Shown here one piece after another: positions 1-6,978 of a stretch of DNA of 7,689 bases. The DNA is taken from assembly GCA_027371665.1 (NCBI GenBank), contig DAHXMP010000477.1, positions 1 to 7,689 of the forward strand. The letters are read 5' to 3'. Each line of letters begins with the position of its first letter. Position 1 is the first letter of the stretch. The notes under the pieces were generated by a model, which did no database searches, was not told the origin of the DNA, and saw only the letters and a list, made by a program, of their open reading frames with translations. Position numbers and translations under genes: made by a program. The DNA comes from Bacteroidota bacterium (GTDB taxonomy: Bacteria > Bacteroidota > Ignavibacteria > Kapaibacteriales > UBA2268).

Positions 1-781
1 GAACGGGAACCCGGTATCCATGGCTCATGTAAATTCAAAGGGCGTGGATTATACCGGCAGTTCGAGGGTCAATACGAATGACTCCGGCAGATTTGTTATT
101 GCTGTAAAATCAAGTGCAAAAGCCACTATTTGGGCAAATTACTACATTTTTAACAGCACAGGGGTTGATTATGATACACCTGCAACGGGCGATACTCTTG
201 ACATTGGTAACATAGTCATCAATATAGATATGTCGAACCTTTGCATAATTGTCGGAGAAGTCGTTGACAATTTAGGGAACCCGGTTCCGAATGTTTATAC
301 ACATCTCTTAGACAGCAACGGCAAAGCAGTTGATTACGTAACGACTTCTACCGACGGTAAATTCAAATATTACGGAGGGCTGAATACAAAATATACTTTA
401 AGGATAAATTTCTGTTCATATCAAGATACATCGAAGAACGGGTATAAAGACACTACATTTGTTACAGGCTCAAACGGTGGCGTAACTCTCGACCTGGGCA
501 CAATCCAGGTTGATAGGGGAGGTGCCTTCTTTACCGGAAGAGTTGTTGATTCTCTGAGCAATCCACTGCCTAACGTATATGTATTCACAGACGATTGCTC
601 AAGCTATGGCTCAAATGAAAGAAGCTCGATGACCGACAGTACAGGGAACTTTAAAATCAGTGTAAGGCCTGACAAAGATATAAATATATCTTTTTATTGC
701 AAACAGGTCAACAAAAAGCTGGTGGAACATTCCCCCGGTTTGGGACAAACAAAGGATTTGGGAGACATTGTAGTTCCCTAA
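1..781 (+). CDS. Exported multi-repeat protein with carboxypeptidase-regulatory-like domains, 3' end only
   Basis: The reading frame is open to the left edge (first full codon at position 2), so this is the C-terminal part of a longer protein. The first ATG at 20 is not a credible start, because codons 2-19 read NGNPVS and continue the repeat. Three related beta-rich units of about 90 residues are visible. They begin around NGNPV (codons from 2), DNLGNPVPNVY (about 266-298) and DSLSNPLPNVY (about 548-580). Each continues through a D(S/T)xGxF turn and ends in a DLG/DIG-x-I-V strand. This is the G-x-P-x-x-x-A/V pattern of the carboxypeptidase regulatory-like (transthyretin-like) fold, usually found in exported or surface proteins of Bacteroidota-like bacteria. 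The N-terminus is missing, so no signal peptide can be judged. No C-terminal type IX sorting domain follows the last repeat. The gene ends in tandem TAA TAA stops. Function is unknown; adhesion or cell-surface structure is only a guess. Confidence 0.8.
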   Translation, partial: NGNPVSMAHVNSKGVDYTGSSRVNTNDSGRFVIAVKSSAKATIWANYYIFNSTGVDYDTPATGDTLDIGNIVINIDMSNLCIIVGEVVDNLGNPVPNVYTHLLDSNGKAVDYVTTSTDGKFKYYGGLNTKYTLRINFCSYQDTSKNGYKDTTFVTGSNGGVTLDLGTIQVDRGGAFFTGRVVDSLSNPLPNVYVFTDDCSSYGSNERSSMTDSTGNFKISVRPDKDINISFYCKQVNKKLVEHSPGLGQTKDLGDIVVP

Positions 782-812
782 TAAGACTTATAAAACATAT
801 TGAATTATTTTG

Positions 813-854
813 AAGCAGTGGTTCTGAGGAAAATTATCTGATGAACCACTGTTT
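813..854. terminator. Hairpin between convergent genes, probable intrinsic terminator
   Basis: CAGTGGTTC (816-824) pairs perfectly with GAACCACTG (843-851). The stem extends outward through one G-T and two A-T pairs to 813-854, with an 18-nt loop. On the plus strand it is followed by a T-rich stretch (TTTATTTTAT), and it lies 32 bp after the stop of the left gene. The minus-strand gene ending at 876 also runs into it, so it may serve both directions, although the minus-strand T-tract is weaker. Confidence 0.65.
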
Positions 855-875
855 ATTTTATAAAAAATATCAATT

Positions 876-1607
876 TCACTTCTTTATCAGCCTGATTGTA
901 ACATCAGTTTTCTTTCCCTGGACTAATTCGACAGTCTGATATGCGGTATTATAACCGTCGTTTAGCACTTCGATACTTACTGAGTCTCTAATCATCCAAT
1001 CACCTAAAACCATTCCATTTTCGGCAGTATGCCTGAATTTTCTGCCGATGAAAGGCATATCGTCAGGCTTTAAAGTTATTTTTCCATTTGAAGGATTTGT
1101 AAAAACTTTTGCGGGAACCCAGGAATCAGAATAATTAAAACCAAAATAATTAAAGCGGAGATAAAGCATTTCATAATTCTGCTCGAATTCAGCAGTCTTA
1201 ATTTTATAAGTATAGAAGCCATCTTTGAAGCTATTTATTGAATCAATATGCCAGCTTATTTCATGCATTCCTGATTCAAGCATACCATAATATAGTGTAT
1301 CAATGACATTTTTTCCCGATTGGCTGTTAATGACTTCAACAAGTGCCAATCCCATTACGGATGTTTGAAATTGAAATAATGTAATTGAATTGAAAGGATT
1401 AGGATAATTAATTGAATGAATACTCGTATCATTAGGTATCTGTGAGACAAGGTAATATATATTGACCGTTGCAGAGCTAACCGGGCTGCCATTGCTGTTA
1501 TCAACAATTGACAGATTAACTCCGGGCGAATCCTGGGCATCGTTGGTACCGCCGCAAGAAGCAAGCAATACAAGAAAAAGAATAAAAATAAATAGGATTG
1601 GTTTCAT
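876..1607 (-). CDS. Lipoprotein with FlgD/type IX sorting-like domain nested in a regulatory-like beta domain
   Basis: A 243-residue protein. Residues 1-18 form a lipoprotein signal: charged start, hydrophobic core, lipobox L15-A-S-C18. It should therefore be lipid-anchored in the envelope. Residues about 29-52 (VNLSIVDNSNGSPVSSATVNI) look like the first strands of a carboxypeptidase-regulatory-like domain. Residues about 66-138 start with INYPNPFN and end with DGFYTYKI, the signature of FlgD-type Ig and type IX secretion sorting domains. Residues about 168-243 (TNPSNGKITLKP, then SIEVLNDGYNTAYQTVEL) look like the remaining strands of the regulatory-like domain, or a PEGA-like domain. The start is supported by AGAGG 8 nt upstream. 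The sorting-like domain is internal and the protein has a lipobox, so it is unlikely to be a normal type IX cargo. It is the last gene of the minus-strand run and converges on the left gene. Specific function is not known. Confidence 0.8.
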   Translation of the reverse strand: MKPILFIFILFLVLLASCGGTNDAQDSPGVNLSIVDNSNGSPVSSATVNIYYLVSQIPNDTSIHSINYPNPFNSITLFQFQTSVMGLALVEVINSQSGKNVIDTLYYGMLESGMHEISWHIDSINSFKDGFYTYKIKTAEFEQNYEMLYLRFNYFGFNYSDSWVPAKVFTNPSNGKITLKPDDMPFIGRKFRHTAENGMVLGDWMIRDSVSIEVLNDGYNTAYQTVELVQGKKTDVTIRLIKK

Positions 1608-1615
1608 AAAGTTTA

Positions 1616-1620
1616 CCTCT
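1616..1620 (-). promoter_or_regulatory. Ribosome binding site of the lipoprotein gene
   Basis: AGAGG on the minus strand, 8 nt before the ATG at 1607. It fixes the start and agrees with the signal peptide beginning there. Confidence 0.6.
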
Positions 1621-1698
1621 GTTTATCACTAAATATCTCATTAAATACAAAATTTGTTAATCTAAGTCCTCAATAATAAATCCTAACATTGTCAACAG

Positions 1699-1743
1699 AA
1701 CCTTATTTAATTTTATTCTTTTTAAAAGGTTATTAATAAGGTT
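1699..1743. repeat. AT-rich inverted repeat in the 151-bp gap between DUF2851 and lipoprotein genes
   Basis: AACCTTATT (1699-1707) is the perfect reverse complement of AATAAGGTT (1735-1743), with 27 nt between the arms. It lies just downstream of the DUF2851 stop in the direction of transcription. No clear T-tract follows on the minus strand, so a terminator role is uncertain. A TTGACA-like hexamer for the minus strand (1690-1695) lies beside it, but I could not find a well-spaced -10. Confidence 0.3.
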
Positions 1744-1758
1744 TATTAATTATAATTT

Positions 1759-2787
1759 TCACTCCTCTTCAAACGGATATTTCTTGTATGGACTGCCGCC
1801 GAGATAGTAGAAATCGAGAACTTCGGCAAAGCCGTAATCATTTATTACATCGGAAATGACAAGCGTCTTGCTTCCGTAATTTCTTATGTACTCCAGCATC
1901 CCCTGCTGCTGCCAGATGAAATTCTGGGGAAAATCTTTAAACCTCCTTTTTAAAATCCCGTAGCTGTGCAATGCCGGTGTTGACCAATACCATAGAAAGA
2001 GGTTGATTCTGCTTTCTTCGTTTGCGAGGCAGAGGGCTATTGGAAGCACCGAATTGAAAACGAGTTCCCTCCTGAGATGTGCTCCTTCGTTTGTAATTTT
2101 CGTTTTGATTAATTGCTGCATCATGTCGGGAATTTGCAATTCGGCACCTGAAGAAAGCCGGCTAAGAAAAGCAAACACATGTGATTTAGGAAGAACATCC
2201 AGGAGCTGTTCGAGCCTGTCTGCCGTGTATAGCGGCCTTTTGCGTCGGTTGAAATATTTATTTAGAAAATCACTTGCAAAAATTACGAAGCCTGTATCGA
2301 GCTCGTGTTGATTGAGCAGTTTCTTCGCATCCGATGTCTTCCTGAGAAGCCTGATTAGTGCAAACTGCTGAAGTTCTTCGATTGAAAATACATCCGGAAC
2401 GACAGGTACAATTAATTCGTCTTCGGAAGCTTTTTTAACTTCTTCTTTCGGCAGCAGGAGTGTCTCGAAAGGCAATTTCGTGCCATCGTCATCAAATACT
2501 ATATGCAGAATGACTGAGTTATAGCGTTCATCGGCAGAGTGTCCGTGCAGGTTCCAATCGGAGCTTTTAATGTGAAATTCCGCATCGCCGACAACGACAT
2601 TTCCTTGCAAAAGAATGGCAATGTCGAGGAAATCTGGTCCTTCGTGAACATTCAGCCTTCCGGGCGATAGAATTTGAAGCCGTTTTCCCGATTGAGTCCC
2701 GAGAATTTTGGACGGGTCGGAAAGAAGCCTGTGGACACCTGTTTGCAGCTTCTTTTCATTCATAACAATTTGATTATTTTTCTTCAT
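1759..2787 (-). CDS. DUF2851 family protein
   Basis: A protein of 342 residues counted from the ATG at 2787. The frame extends to a GTG at 2826, and a second ATG at 2763 begins MNEKKLQ, which fits best the usual N-terminus of the family. None of the three starts has a good Shine-Dalgarno site, so the start is uncertain within 63 bp. Family recognition rests on the N-terminal third: LSPGRLNVHEGPDF (about 41-53), EFHIKSSDWNLHGH (about 70-83), then YNSVILHIVFDDDG. These match the conserved GPDF, E-x-H, SSDW-x-x-H-x-H and VILHVV elements of DUF2851. Role is unknown; the acidic and histidine pattern is reminiscent of a nuclease-type site, but that is inference. The protein is shorter than the roughly 420 residues I associate with the family and ends in an acidic tail (PFEEE) with no Cys cluster. 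It lies between pyrF and the lipoprotein gene on the same strand. Confidence 0.82.
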   Translation of the reverse strand: MKKNNQIVMNEKKLQTGVHRLLSDPSKILGTQSGKRLQILSPGRLNVHEGPDFLDIAILLQGNVVVGDAEFHIKSSDWNLHGHSADERYNSVILHIVFDDDGTKLPFETLLLPKEEVKKASEDELIVPVVPDVFSIEELQQFALIRLLRKTSDAKKLLNQHELDTGFVIFASDFLNKYFNRRKRPLYTADRLEQLLDVLPKSHVFAFLSRLSSGAELQIPDMMQQLIKTKITNEGAHLRRELVFNSVLPIALCLANEESRINLFLWYWSTPALHSYGILKRRFKDFPQNFIWQQQGMLEYIRNYGSKTLVISDVINDYGFAEVLDFYYLGGSPYKKYPFEEE

Positions 2788-2910
2788 TGGATTTGAATAT
2801 AAGTTTATAAAATCACACTTATCCACTAACCGGGCTTGTGTCGGTTATAATTCTGATTTATAAAAGCAAAAGAAATATTTATATGATAAATCAAAATTTC
2901 ATTAATAGTA

Positions 2911-2933
2911 GCCGAAATGAATTCAGCATGACA
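2911..2933 (-). repeat. Small hairpin resembling a dispersed intergenic palindrome
   Basis: On the minus strand the spacer after pyrF reads TGTCATGCTGAATTCATTTC followed by GGC. GCTGAA (2922-2927) can pair with TTCGGC (2911-2916), with one G-U pair and a 5-nt loop. The sequence resembles short palindromic intergenic repeats that I recall from Bacteroidota genomes (ATGCTGAA...TTTCAGCAT). Only one copy is present here, so repeat status cannot be shown from the window. Confidence 0.3.
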
Positions 2934-2950
2934 TAAAAACTCATTTTTTT

Positions 2951-3739
2951 TTACATGAAAGACAGCTTGTATTTATGTGCTTTCTCTCCCGCTTTTTCAG
3001 CATAATCGTTTTCTTTAGAAGCGTAAATGACAGCCCTCGATACATTAATGATAGCCGGCCCATGAGCATTTGCTTTGACGACAGCTTCGACACTGCCTCC
3101 CTGAGCACCGATTCCCGGAATAAGGAAGTAATTTTCGGGAGCCATCGTTCTAAGCTGGTCAATATCGTTCGGCTGTGTGGCTCCTACAACGAAACCCATC
3201 TTTTTATTATCTGCCCAGCTTAGGGATTGCTGAACAATGTGTTTATACAAAGGCTTTCCACCGGATTCGAGTCTCTGAAAATTCGCACTTCCGGGATTAG
3301 AAGTCAATGTCAGAATCAAAGCCATTTTATCTTTGTATTGAAGGAAAGGGTCAATAGAGTCCTTACCGAGATAAGGAACTAAGGTAACGGCGTCGGCTTT
3401 GAAATATTCGTAGCAGGATTTTGCATAACCTGTCATCGTATTACCAATGTCGGCACGCTTAGCATCTGCAATTTTAACAATATCAGCGGGTATCATATCG
3501 AATGTTTTTTTAAGCAAATCACAGCCTTCAATGCCGTATTGCTCATAAAATGCGAAGTTGATTTTATATGCACAGACAAATTCTTTGGTTGCTTCGATTA
3601 TGTTCCTGTTAAACTCGAGCAATCCGTCGGGGATTGACCTTAGTTGTGCAGGCACTTTACTAAAATCAATATCCAATCCAACGCATAAAATGGAAGATTT
3701 CTTACTCTGGGCGGCTTTCAGTTTGTCGTATGTTGTCAT
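2951..3739 (-). CDS. pyrF: Orotidine 5'-phosphate decarboxylase
   Basis: A cytosolic enzyme converting orotidine 5'-monophosphate to UMP, the last step of de novo pyrimidine synthesis. The 262-residue length fits the longer 'type 2' PyrF subfamily. Visible elements in order along the TIM barrel: GLD (21-23), YKIN (58-61), the catalytic DAKRADIGNT block (92-101, with the Asp-Lys-x-x-Asp arrangement at D92, K94 and D97), SNPGS (147-151), VGATQP (185-190), the phosphate-binding PGIGAQGG (208-215) and SRAVIYA (235-241, R236). All expected catalytic positions are present. The start is ATG at 3739; a possible AGGA lies too far upstream (about 14 nt) to decide it. It is 88 bp downstream of the M48 peptidase gene. 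No other pyrimidine genes are in the window, so it is not in a pyr cluster. Confidence 0.96.
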   Translation of the reverse strand: MTTYDKLKAAQSKKSSILCVGLDIDFSKVPAQLRSIPDGLLEFNRNIIEATKEFVCAYKINFAFYEQYGIEGCDLLKKTFDMIPADIVKIADAKRADIGNTMTGYAKSCYEYFKADAVTLVPYLGKDSIDPFLQYKDKMALILTLTSNPGSANFQRLESGGKPLYKHIVQQSLSWADNKKMGFVVGATQPNDIDQLRTMAPENYFLIPGIGAQGGSVEAVVKANAHGPAIINVSRAVIYASKENDYAEKAGEKAHKYKLSFM

Positions 3740-3827
3740 TTTTTTTCAATTTATTCCTAATATATACTCTAATTGTCTTGTCAGATTATTCCCTCGATAA
3801 TTTAAAGCAGGGTATTTATGATTTATT

Positions 3828-4643
3828 TTATAGATTTTTTTTGAACTCAAAATACTTATGGTAAAGAGTATTTTTCTCGTTTGGCGGAGGAACATTCGCC
3901 TTTTTGAGCATTTCGATAACTTTGTCGTACCTGTCCTGTGGTAACGGATGCGTAGATAGCAAAACCTTCAGGTCGTTGTCATTAACTGAATTTTTGATTT
4001 TGTCGAAGAAAAATTTAATTGCCCCGGGATACCATTGCGTTGATTGGAGATATTTAAAGGAATACTCGTCCGCTTCGTATTCATCGTCACGGCTGTTATT
4101 GAGCAGTGATAATCCCGAGAACATATTGGCAGCAAGTTCACCCATTTTGGTTTTCTTTTCCCCCAGTACGGCATTAGATAATTCTTGTGCCCCATAAGCT
4201 TTAGATATTCTCTGTGTTGCATGACGTCTTTCCGCATGGGCAATTTCATGGGCAAGAATTCCGGCAAGAGTAGCCTCGTTATCAATAAATTTCAACAAAC
4301 CTGTATAAACATAAATATAGCCTCCGGGAGTGCAGAAAGCATTAATAATGTCATCCCTGTTGATAATTTCGACAGTATATGCAAATTGTCCGCGGTATTC
4401 AATAAGGGGTGATTTTAAAATTGTATTTACAATCCCCTGCACATAATTTTTGACTTCGGGTTTGTTTAGGAGAGGATAATCTTTTGTGTCTTTCTTAATT
4501 TCAGCAGCGAGGTCTTTCCCTAATTTAATATCTTCACTCGTCGGATAAATGTTAAAATTAGAGCAGCTATTTACGATTAACATTAATAATGCTAAAGTAA
4601 AGACAGCTATGCCGAGTTTCGTTATTTGTCTAATTAATATCAT
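3828..4643 (-). CDS. M48 family zinc metallopeptidase, lipoprotein
   Basis: A 271-residue envelope protease. Residues 1-27 form a lipoprotein signal: KLG start, hydrophobic core, lipobox V24-N-S-C27, predicting a membrane-anchored periplasmic enzyme. The zinc site is intact: HEIAH (132-136) gives the two His ligands and the catalytic Glu, and EYEAD (188-192) gives the third ligand. THPLPQDR (231-238) is the conserved C-terminal block of BepA/LoiP-type M48 peptidases. AFCTPGGYIYVYTGLL (102-117) is the substrate-strand region typical of this branch. No TPR repeats follow, so it resembles short LoiP-like enzymes rather than full BepA. Members of the family degrade misfolded outer-membrane proteins; the substrate here is unknown. 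There is no recognisable Shine-Dalgarno site upstream of the ATG at 4643. It lies between truA and pyrF on the same strand, with AT-rich spacers of 77 and 88 bp. Confidence 0.93.
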   Translation of the reverse strand: MILIRQITKLGIAVFTLALLMLIVNSCSNFNIYPTSEDIKLGKDLAAEIKKDTKDYPLLNKPEVKNYVQGIVNTILKSPLIEYRGQFAYTVEIINRDDIINAFCTPGGYIYVYTGLLKFIDNEATLAGILAHEIAHAERRHATQRISKAYGAQELSNAVLGEKKTKMGELAANMFSGLSLLNNSRDDEYEADEYSFKYLQSTQWYPGAIKFFFDKIKNSVNDNDLKVLLSTHPLPQDRYDKVIEMLKKANVPPPNEKNTLYHKYFEFKKNL

Positions 4644-4684
4644 TAATAATGAATATTTATTATTATAATTACTAAAATTACAAA

Positions 4685-4722
4685 AAATATTTTTTCCGTA
4701 AAGACTTTTTTTAAAAATATTT
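4685..4722 (-). terminator. Weak all-AT hairpin after truA
   Basis: AAATATTTTT (4685-4694) is the exact reverse complement of AAAAATATTT (4713-4722), with 18 nt between the arms. The outer arm overlaps the truA stop codon, and a short T-run follows on the minus strand. All pairs are A-T, so stability is low; this is a possible leaky terminator at best. Confidence 0.25.
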
Positions 4723-5485
4723 AGTCTTCAAACAGATTAAATTTTTTCGGATAGTAAATTTTTTCAAGGACGAGCCCTTTTGCGGGTGCAATTGGACTTG
4801 ACAAATCCCTGTTGCTCATTTTTAGTGCCGATTCTATTTCCCTTAAGGTTCTCTTTCCCCTGGCAACATCGAGCATAGCTCCTACGATACTTCTGACCAT
4901 GCCGTAAACAAACCTGTCGGCTTTAATTCTGAACTTCCATGTATTGGCTCCGGCATAATGCCAATTACATATTTTTACATTACAAACATAATTTTTTGTA
5001 CTTGGATTCCTTTTTGAAAAAGTCGTAAAATCATGGACTCCTAAAAAGATTTTGCAGGATTTCTCAAGTAATTTAAAATCGAGCTTATATTTTGTTAATG
5101 TTTTAAATTTATTTTCAAAAACTGAATCAACATTTGTGATTGTATACGAGTATTCCCTTGCCACGGCATCATATCTTGCATGAAAATCAAAATCGAGAAT
5201 GGAAGCGGCTTTTATCCTTATATCATTTGGGAGGTTTGAGTTTAATACCTGTGGAATTTTTTTCCCCGGTATTAAAAATTCAGGTTCAAGCCTTGCATGA
5301 GCAACCTGTCCTCTGGCATGAACACCTGCATCCGTTCTTCCGGCTCCTGTTAAAGATATTCGATAACCGCAAATATTTTCAAAAACTTTTTCGATTTCAT
5401 CCTGAACAGTTCTTGCATTTTTTTGAATCTGCCAGCCCCCGAAGTTTGTTCCGTCATATTCTATTTTTAATGCAAGTGTTTCCAT
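4721..5485 (-). CDS. truA: tRNA pseudouridine synthase A
   Basis: Isomerises uridine to pseudouridine at positions 38-40 of the tRNA anticodon arm. The 254-residue length is normal. Landmarks: YDGTNFGGWQ (10-19), GAGRTDAGVHARGQVAH (47-63) with the catalytic aspartate D52, FHARYDA (101-107), REYSY (110-114), HDFTTFSK (151-158), RFVYGMVRSIVGAML (191-205) and APAKGLVLEK (233-242). All signature residues are intact, so a functional enzyme is expected. The start is ATG at 5485; there is no strong Shine-Dalgarno site. The 64-bp gap to the upstream lyase gene holds no convincing terminator or promoter, so transcription could continue from the lyase. The functional link with its neighbours is not evident; it is a housekeeping gene in a co-directional run. 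Confidence 0.96.
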   Translation of the reverse strand: METLALKIEYDGTNFGGWQIQKNARTVQDEIEKVFENICGYRISLTGAGRTDAGVHARGQVAHARLEPEFLIPGKKIPQVLNSNLPNDIRIKAASILDFDFHARYDAVAREYSYTITNVDSVFENKFKTLTKYKLDFKLLEKSCKIFLGVHDFTTFSKRNPSTKNYVCNVKICNWHYAGANTWKFRIKADRFVYGMVRSIVGAMLDVARGKRTLREIESALKMSNRDLSSPIAPAKGLVLEKIYYPKKFNLFED

Positions 5486-5549
5486 TACCCGTTCATTTAG
5501 AATTTAGACAAAATAGCCACTTTTTGATGTTAGTAGTTACTCATAAAAA

Positions 5550-6935
5550 TTAACTCACTCTTTCGAATCTCGCCTGGAAGAAACGCAGATACTTTGGCTC
5601 ATACACAAACTTTAAGCCTTTCGCTTTCTTCCTGTTTTCATAAAGTTCCTCGACTGAATAAGCGGCTACATCGAGATGTGCCTGGGTGTAAACTCTTCTG
5701 GGAAATGTCAACCTGACAAGTTCCAGCTTAGGATGATAATTCTCACCAGTTTCGGGATTTCTTCCAGCAGAAACAACACCGCGTTCCATAGCCCTGACAC
5801 CGGATTCTATATATAAATCGGCAGCCAAAGCCTGTGCAGGTAATTCTTCCTGCGGTATGTGTTCGTAAAATTTCTTTGCGTCCAGAAAAATTGCATGACC
5901 GCCTGCAGGCTCGACAATAGGCACACCGGCATCAATTAGTTTCTGTCCGAAATAGCCCACCTGCTCGACCCTCGAACGGATATGGTCATAACTGACACAT
6001 TCTTCCATGCCGCGAGCCATAGCTTCCATGTCACGCCCGGCAAGACCGCCGTAAGTATGCAATCCTTCATAAACCACGACCATATTACGCAATTCATCGA
6101 ATAAAGATTCATCATTCACAGCTATAAAACCGCCGATATTAACGAGAAGGTCTTTTTTGCCGCTCATAGTACATCCATCGGTATAGGAGCAGTATTCGAG
6201 GAGAATTTCCTCGATTGATTTATTCGAATATCCCTTTTCTCTTTCTTTGATGAAATAGGCATTTTCGACTGCACGTGTTGCATCGAGAATGACTTTTATA
6301 CCGTGTTTGTTTGCAAGTTCCCTCACCTGGCGCATATTTCCCATTGACTGGGGCTGGCCGCCTGCCATGTTAACGGTACCGGCTACACTAATATATGGGA
6401 TTTTTGAAGCACCGACTTTCTTGATTAAATCTTCGAACTTCTGCAGGTCAACATTTCCTTTGAAGGGATGCTGATTCTGAGGTTCATGTGCTTCGTCAAT
6501 AATCACGTCAACGAACTTTCCGCCGGCAAGTTCCTGGTGAAGGCGCGTAGTAGTGAAATACATGTTCCCGGGTACATAGTCTCCTTGTTTAATCAGGTTT
6601 CTCGAAATCAGGTGTTCTGCAGCCCTGCCCTGGTGAGTCGGAACGAGATATTTATACCCGTAATATTTTCTTGTATTGGCTTCGAGGTAATAAAAGTTCC
6701 TGCTTCCTGCGTAGGCTTCGTCGCCGAGCATCATACCAGCCCACTGGTAATCGCTCATAGCGGATGTGCCGCTGTCTGTCAGCAAATCAATATAAACGTC
6801 TTCGGAACGCAGTAAAAATGTGTTGTATCCTGCTTCTTTCATTTTTTGTTCGCGGTACTCGCGTGTAGTAACTTTCAACGGTTCGACAACTTTAATTTTA
6901 TATGGCTCAGCCCATGGTTTCCTGTAAGATGGCAT
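5550..6935 (-). CDS. tpl: Tyrosine phenol-lyase (beta-tyrosinase), PLP-dependent
   Basis: A 461-residue PLP enzyme of the tryptophanase/tyrosine phenol-lyase family, which splits L-tyrosine into phenol, pyruvate and ammonia. It aligns with Citrobacter freundii Tpl with a constant +4 offset: Y75 (GDEAYAGS), D218 and R221 (LDATR), the Schiff-base lysine K261 (MSGKKD) and R408 (VRLT). Residues that separate Tpl from tryptophanase are all of the Tpl type: T128 in FTTTR (FDTTQ in TnaA), R385 in AMERG (Ile in TnaA) and F452 in LRFF (His in TnaA). It should be cytosolic and tetrameric, as known for the family. The start at 6935 has AAAGGA 7 nt upstream. It heads the minus-strand run and is divergent from the DUF4258/DUF2283 module. 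No tyrosine permease or regulator gene is adjacent. A generic 'tryptophanase' label would be the main misannotation risk. Confidence 0.93.
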   Translation of the reverse strand: MPSYRKPWAEPYKIKVVEPLKVTTREYREQKMKEAGYNTFLLRSEDVYIDLLTDSGTSAMSDYQWAGMMLGDEAYAGSRNFYYLEANTRKYYGYKYLVPTHQGRAAEHLISRNLIKQGDYVPGNMYFTTTRLHQELAGGKFVDVIIDEAHEPQNQHPFKGNVDLQKFEDLIKKVGASKIPYISVAGTVNMAGGQPQSMGNMRQVRELANKHGIKVILDATRAVENAYFIKEREKGYSNKSIEEILLEYCSYTDGCTMSGKKDLLVNIGGFIAVNDESLFDELRNMVVVYEGLHTYGGLAGRDMEAMARGMEECVSYDHIRSRVEQVGYFGQKLIDAGVPIVEPAGGHAIFLDAKKFYEHIPQEELPAQALAADLYIESGVRAMERGVVSAGRNPETGENYHPKLELVRLTFPRRVYTQAHLDVAAYSVEELYENRKKAKGLKFVYEPKYLRFFQARFERVS

Positions 6936-6942
6936 TAGTTTT

Positions 6943-6948
6943 TCCTTT
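6943..6948 (-). promoter_or_regulatory. Ribosome binding site of tpl
   Basis: AAAGGA on the minus strand, 7 nt before the ATG at 6935; it supports that start. Confidence 0.6.
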
Positions 6949-6978
6949 ACTTTAATTTAAACATAATAAATTCTGAAA

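Noticed and set aside
1690..1695. Exact TTGACA on the minus strand upstream of the lipoprotein gene.
   Set aside because: No acceptable -10 lies 15-19 bp downstream, so a promoter cannot be supported from this hexamer alone.
2943..2952. Homopolymer T run (A run on the minus strand) at the end of pyrF.
   Set aside because: On the transcribed minus strand it is an A run without a preceding GC-rich stem, so it is not an intrinsic terminator for pyrF.
5486..5549. Searched the tpl-truA gap for a separate truA promoter; a TATTTTG stretch partly resembles the Bacteroidota -7 element.
   Set aside because: Spacing within the element is off by one base and no matching -33 TTTG is found, so the evidence is too weak.
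5140..5553. 137-codon plus-strand frame opposite truA.
   Set aside because: It is antisense to a complete, well-conserved truA, and its translation has low-complexity Leu/His-rich content with no recognisable motif. It is a shadow of the real gene.
6468..6815. 115-codon plus-strand frame opposite tpl.
   Set aside because: It lies wholly inside the conserved lyase coding region on the other strand and has no recognisable domain or ribosome binding site.
6947..6964. Five-codon frame MFKLK just upstream of tpl on the minus strand, like a leader peptide.
   Set aside because: It has no Trp or Tyr codons and no ribosome binding site, and its stop overlaps the tpl Shine-Dalgarno region. It is easily explained by chance in AT-rich sequence.
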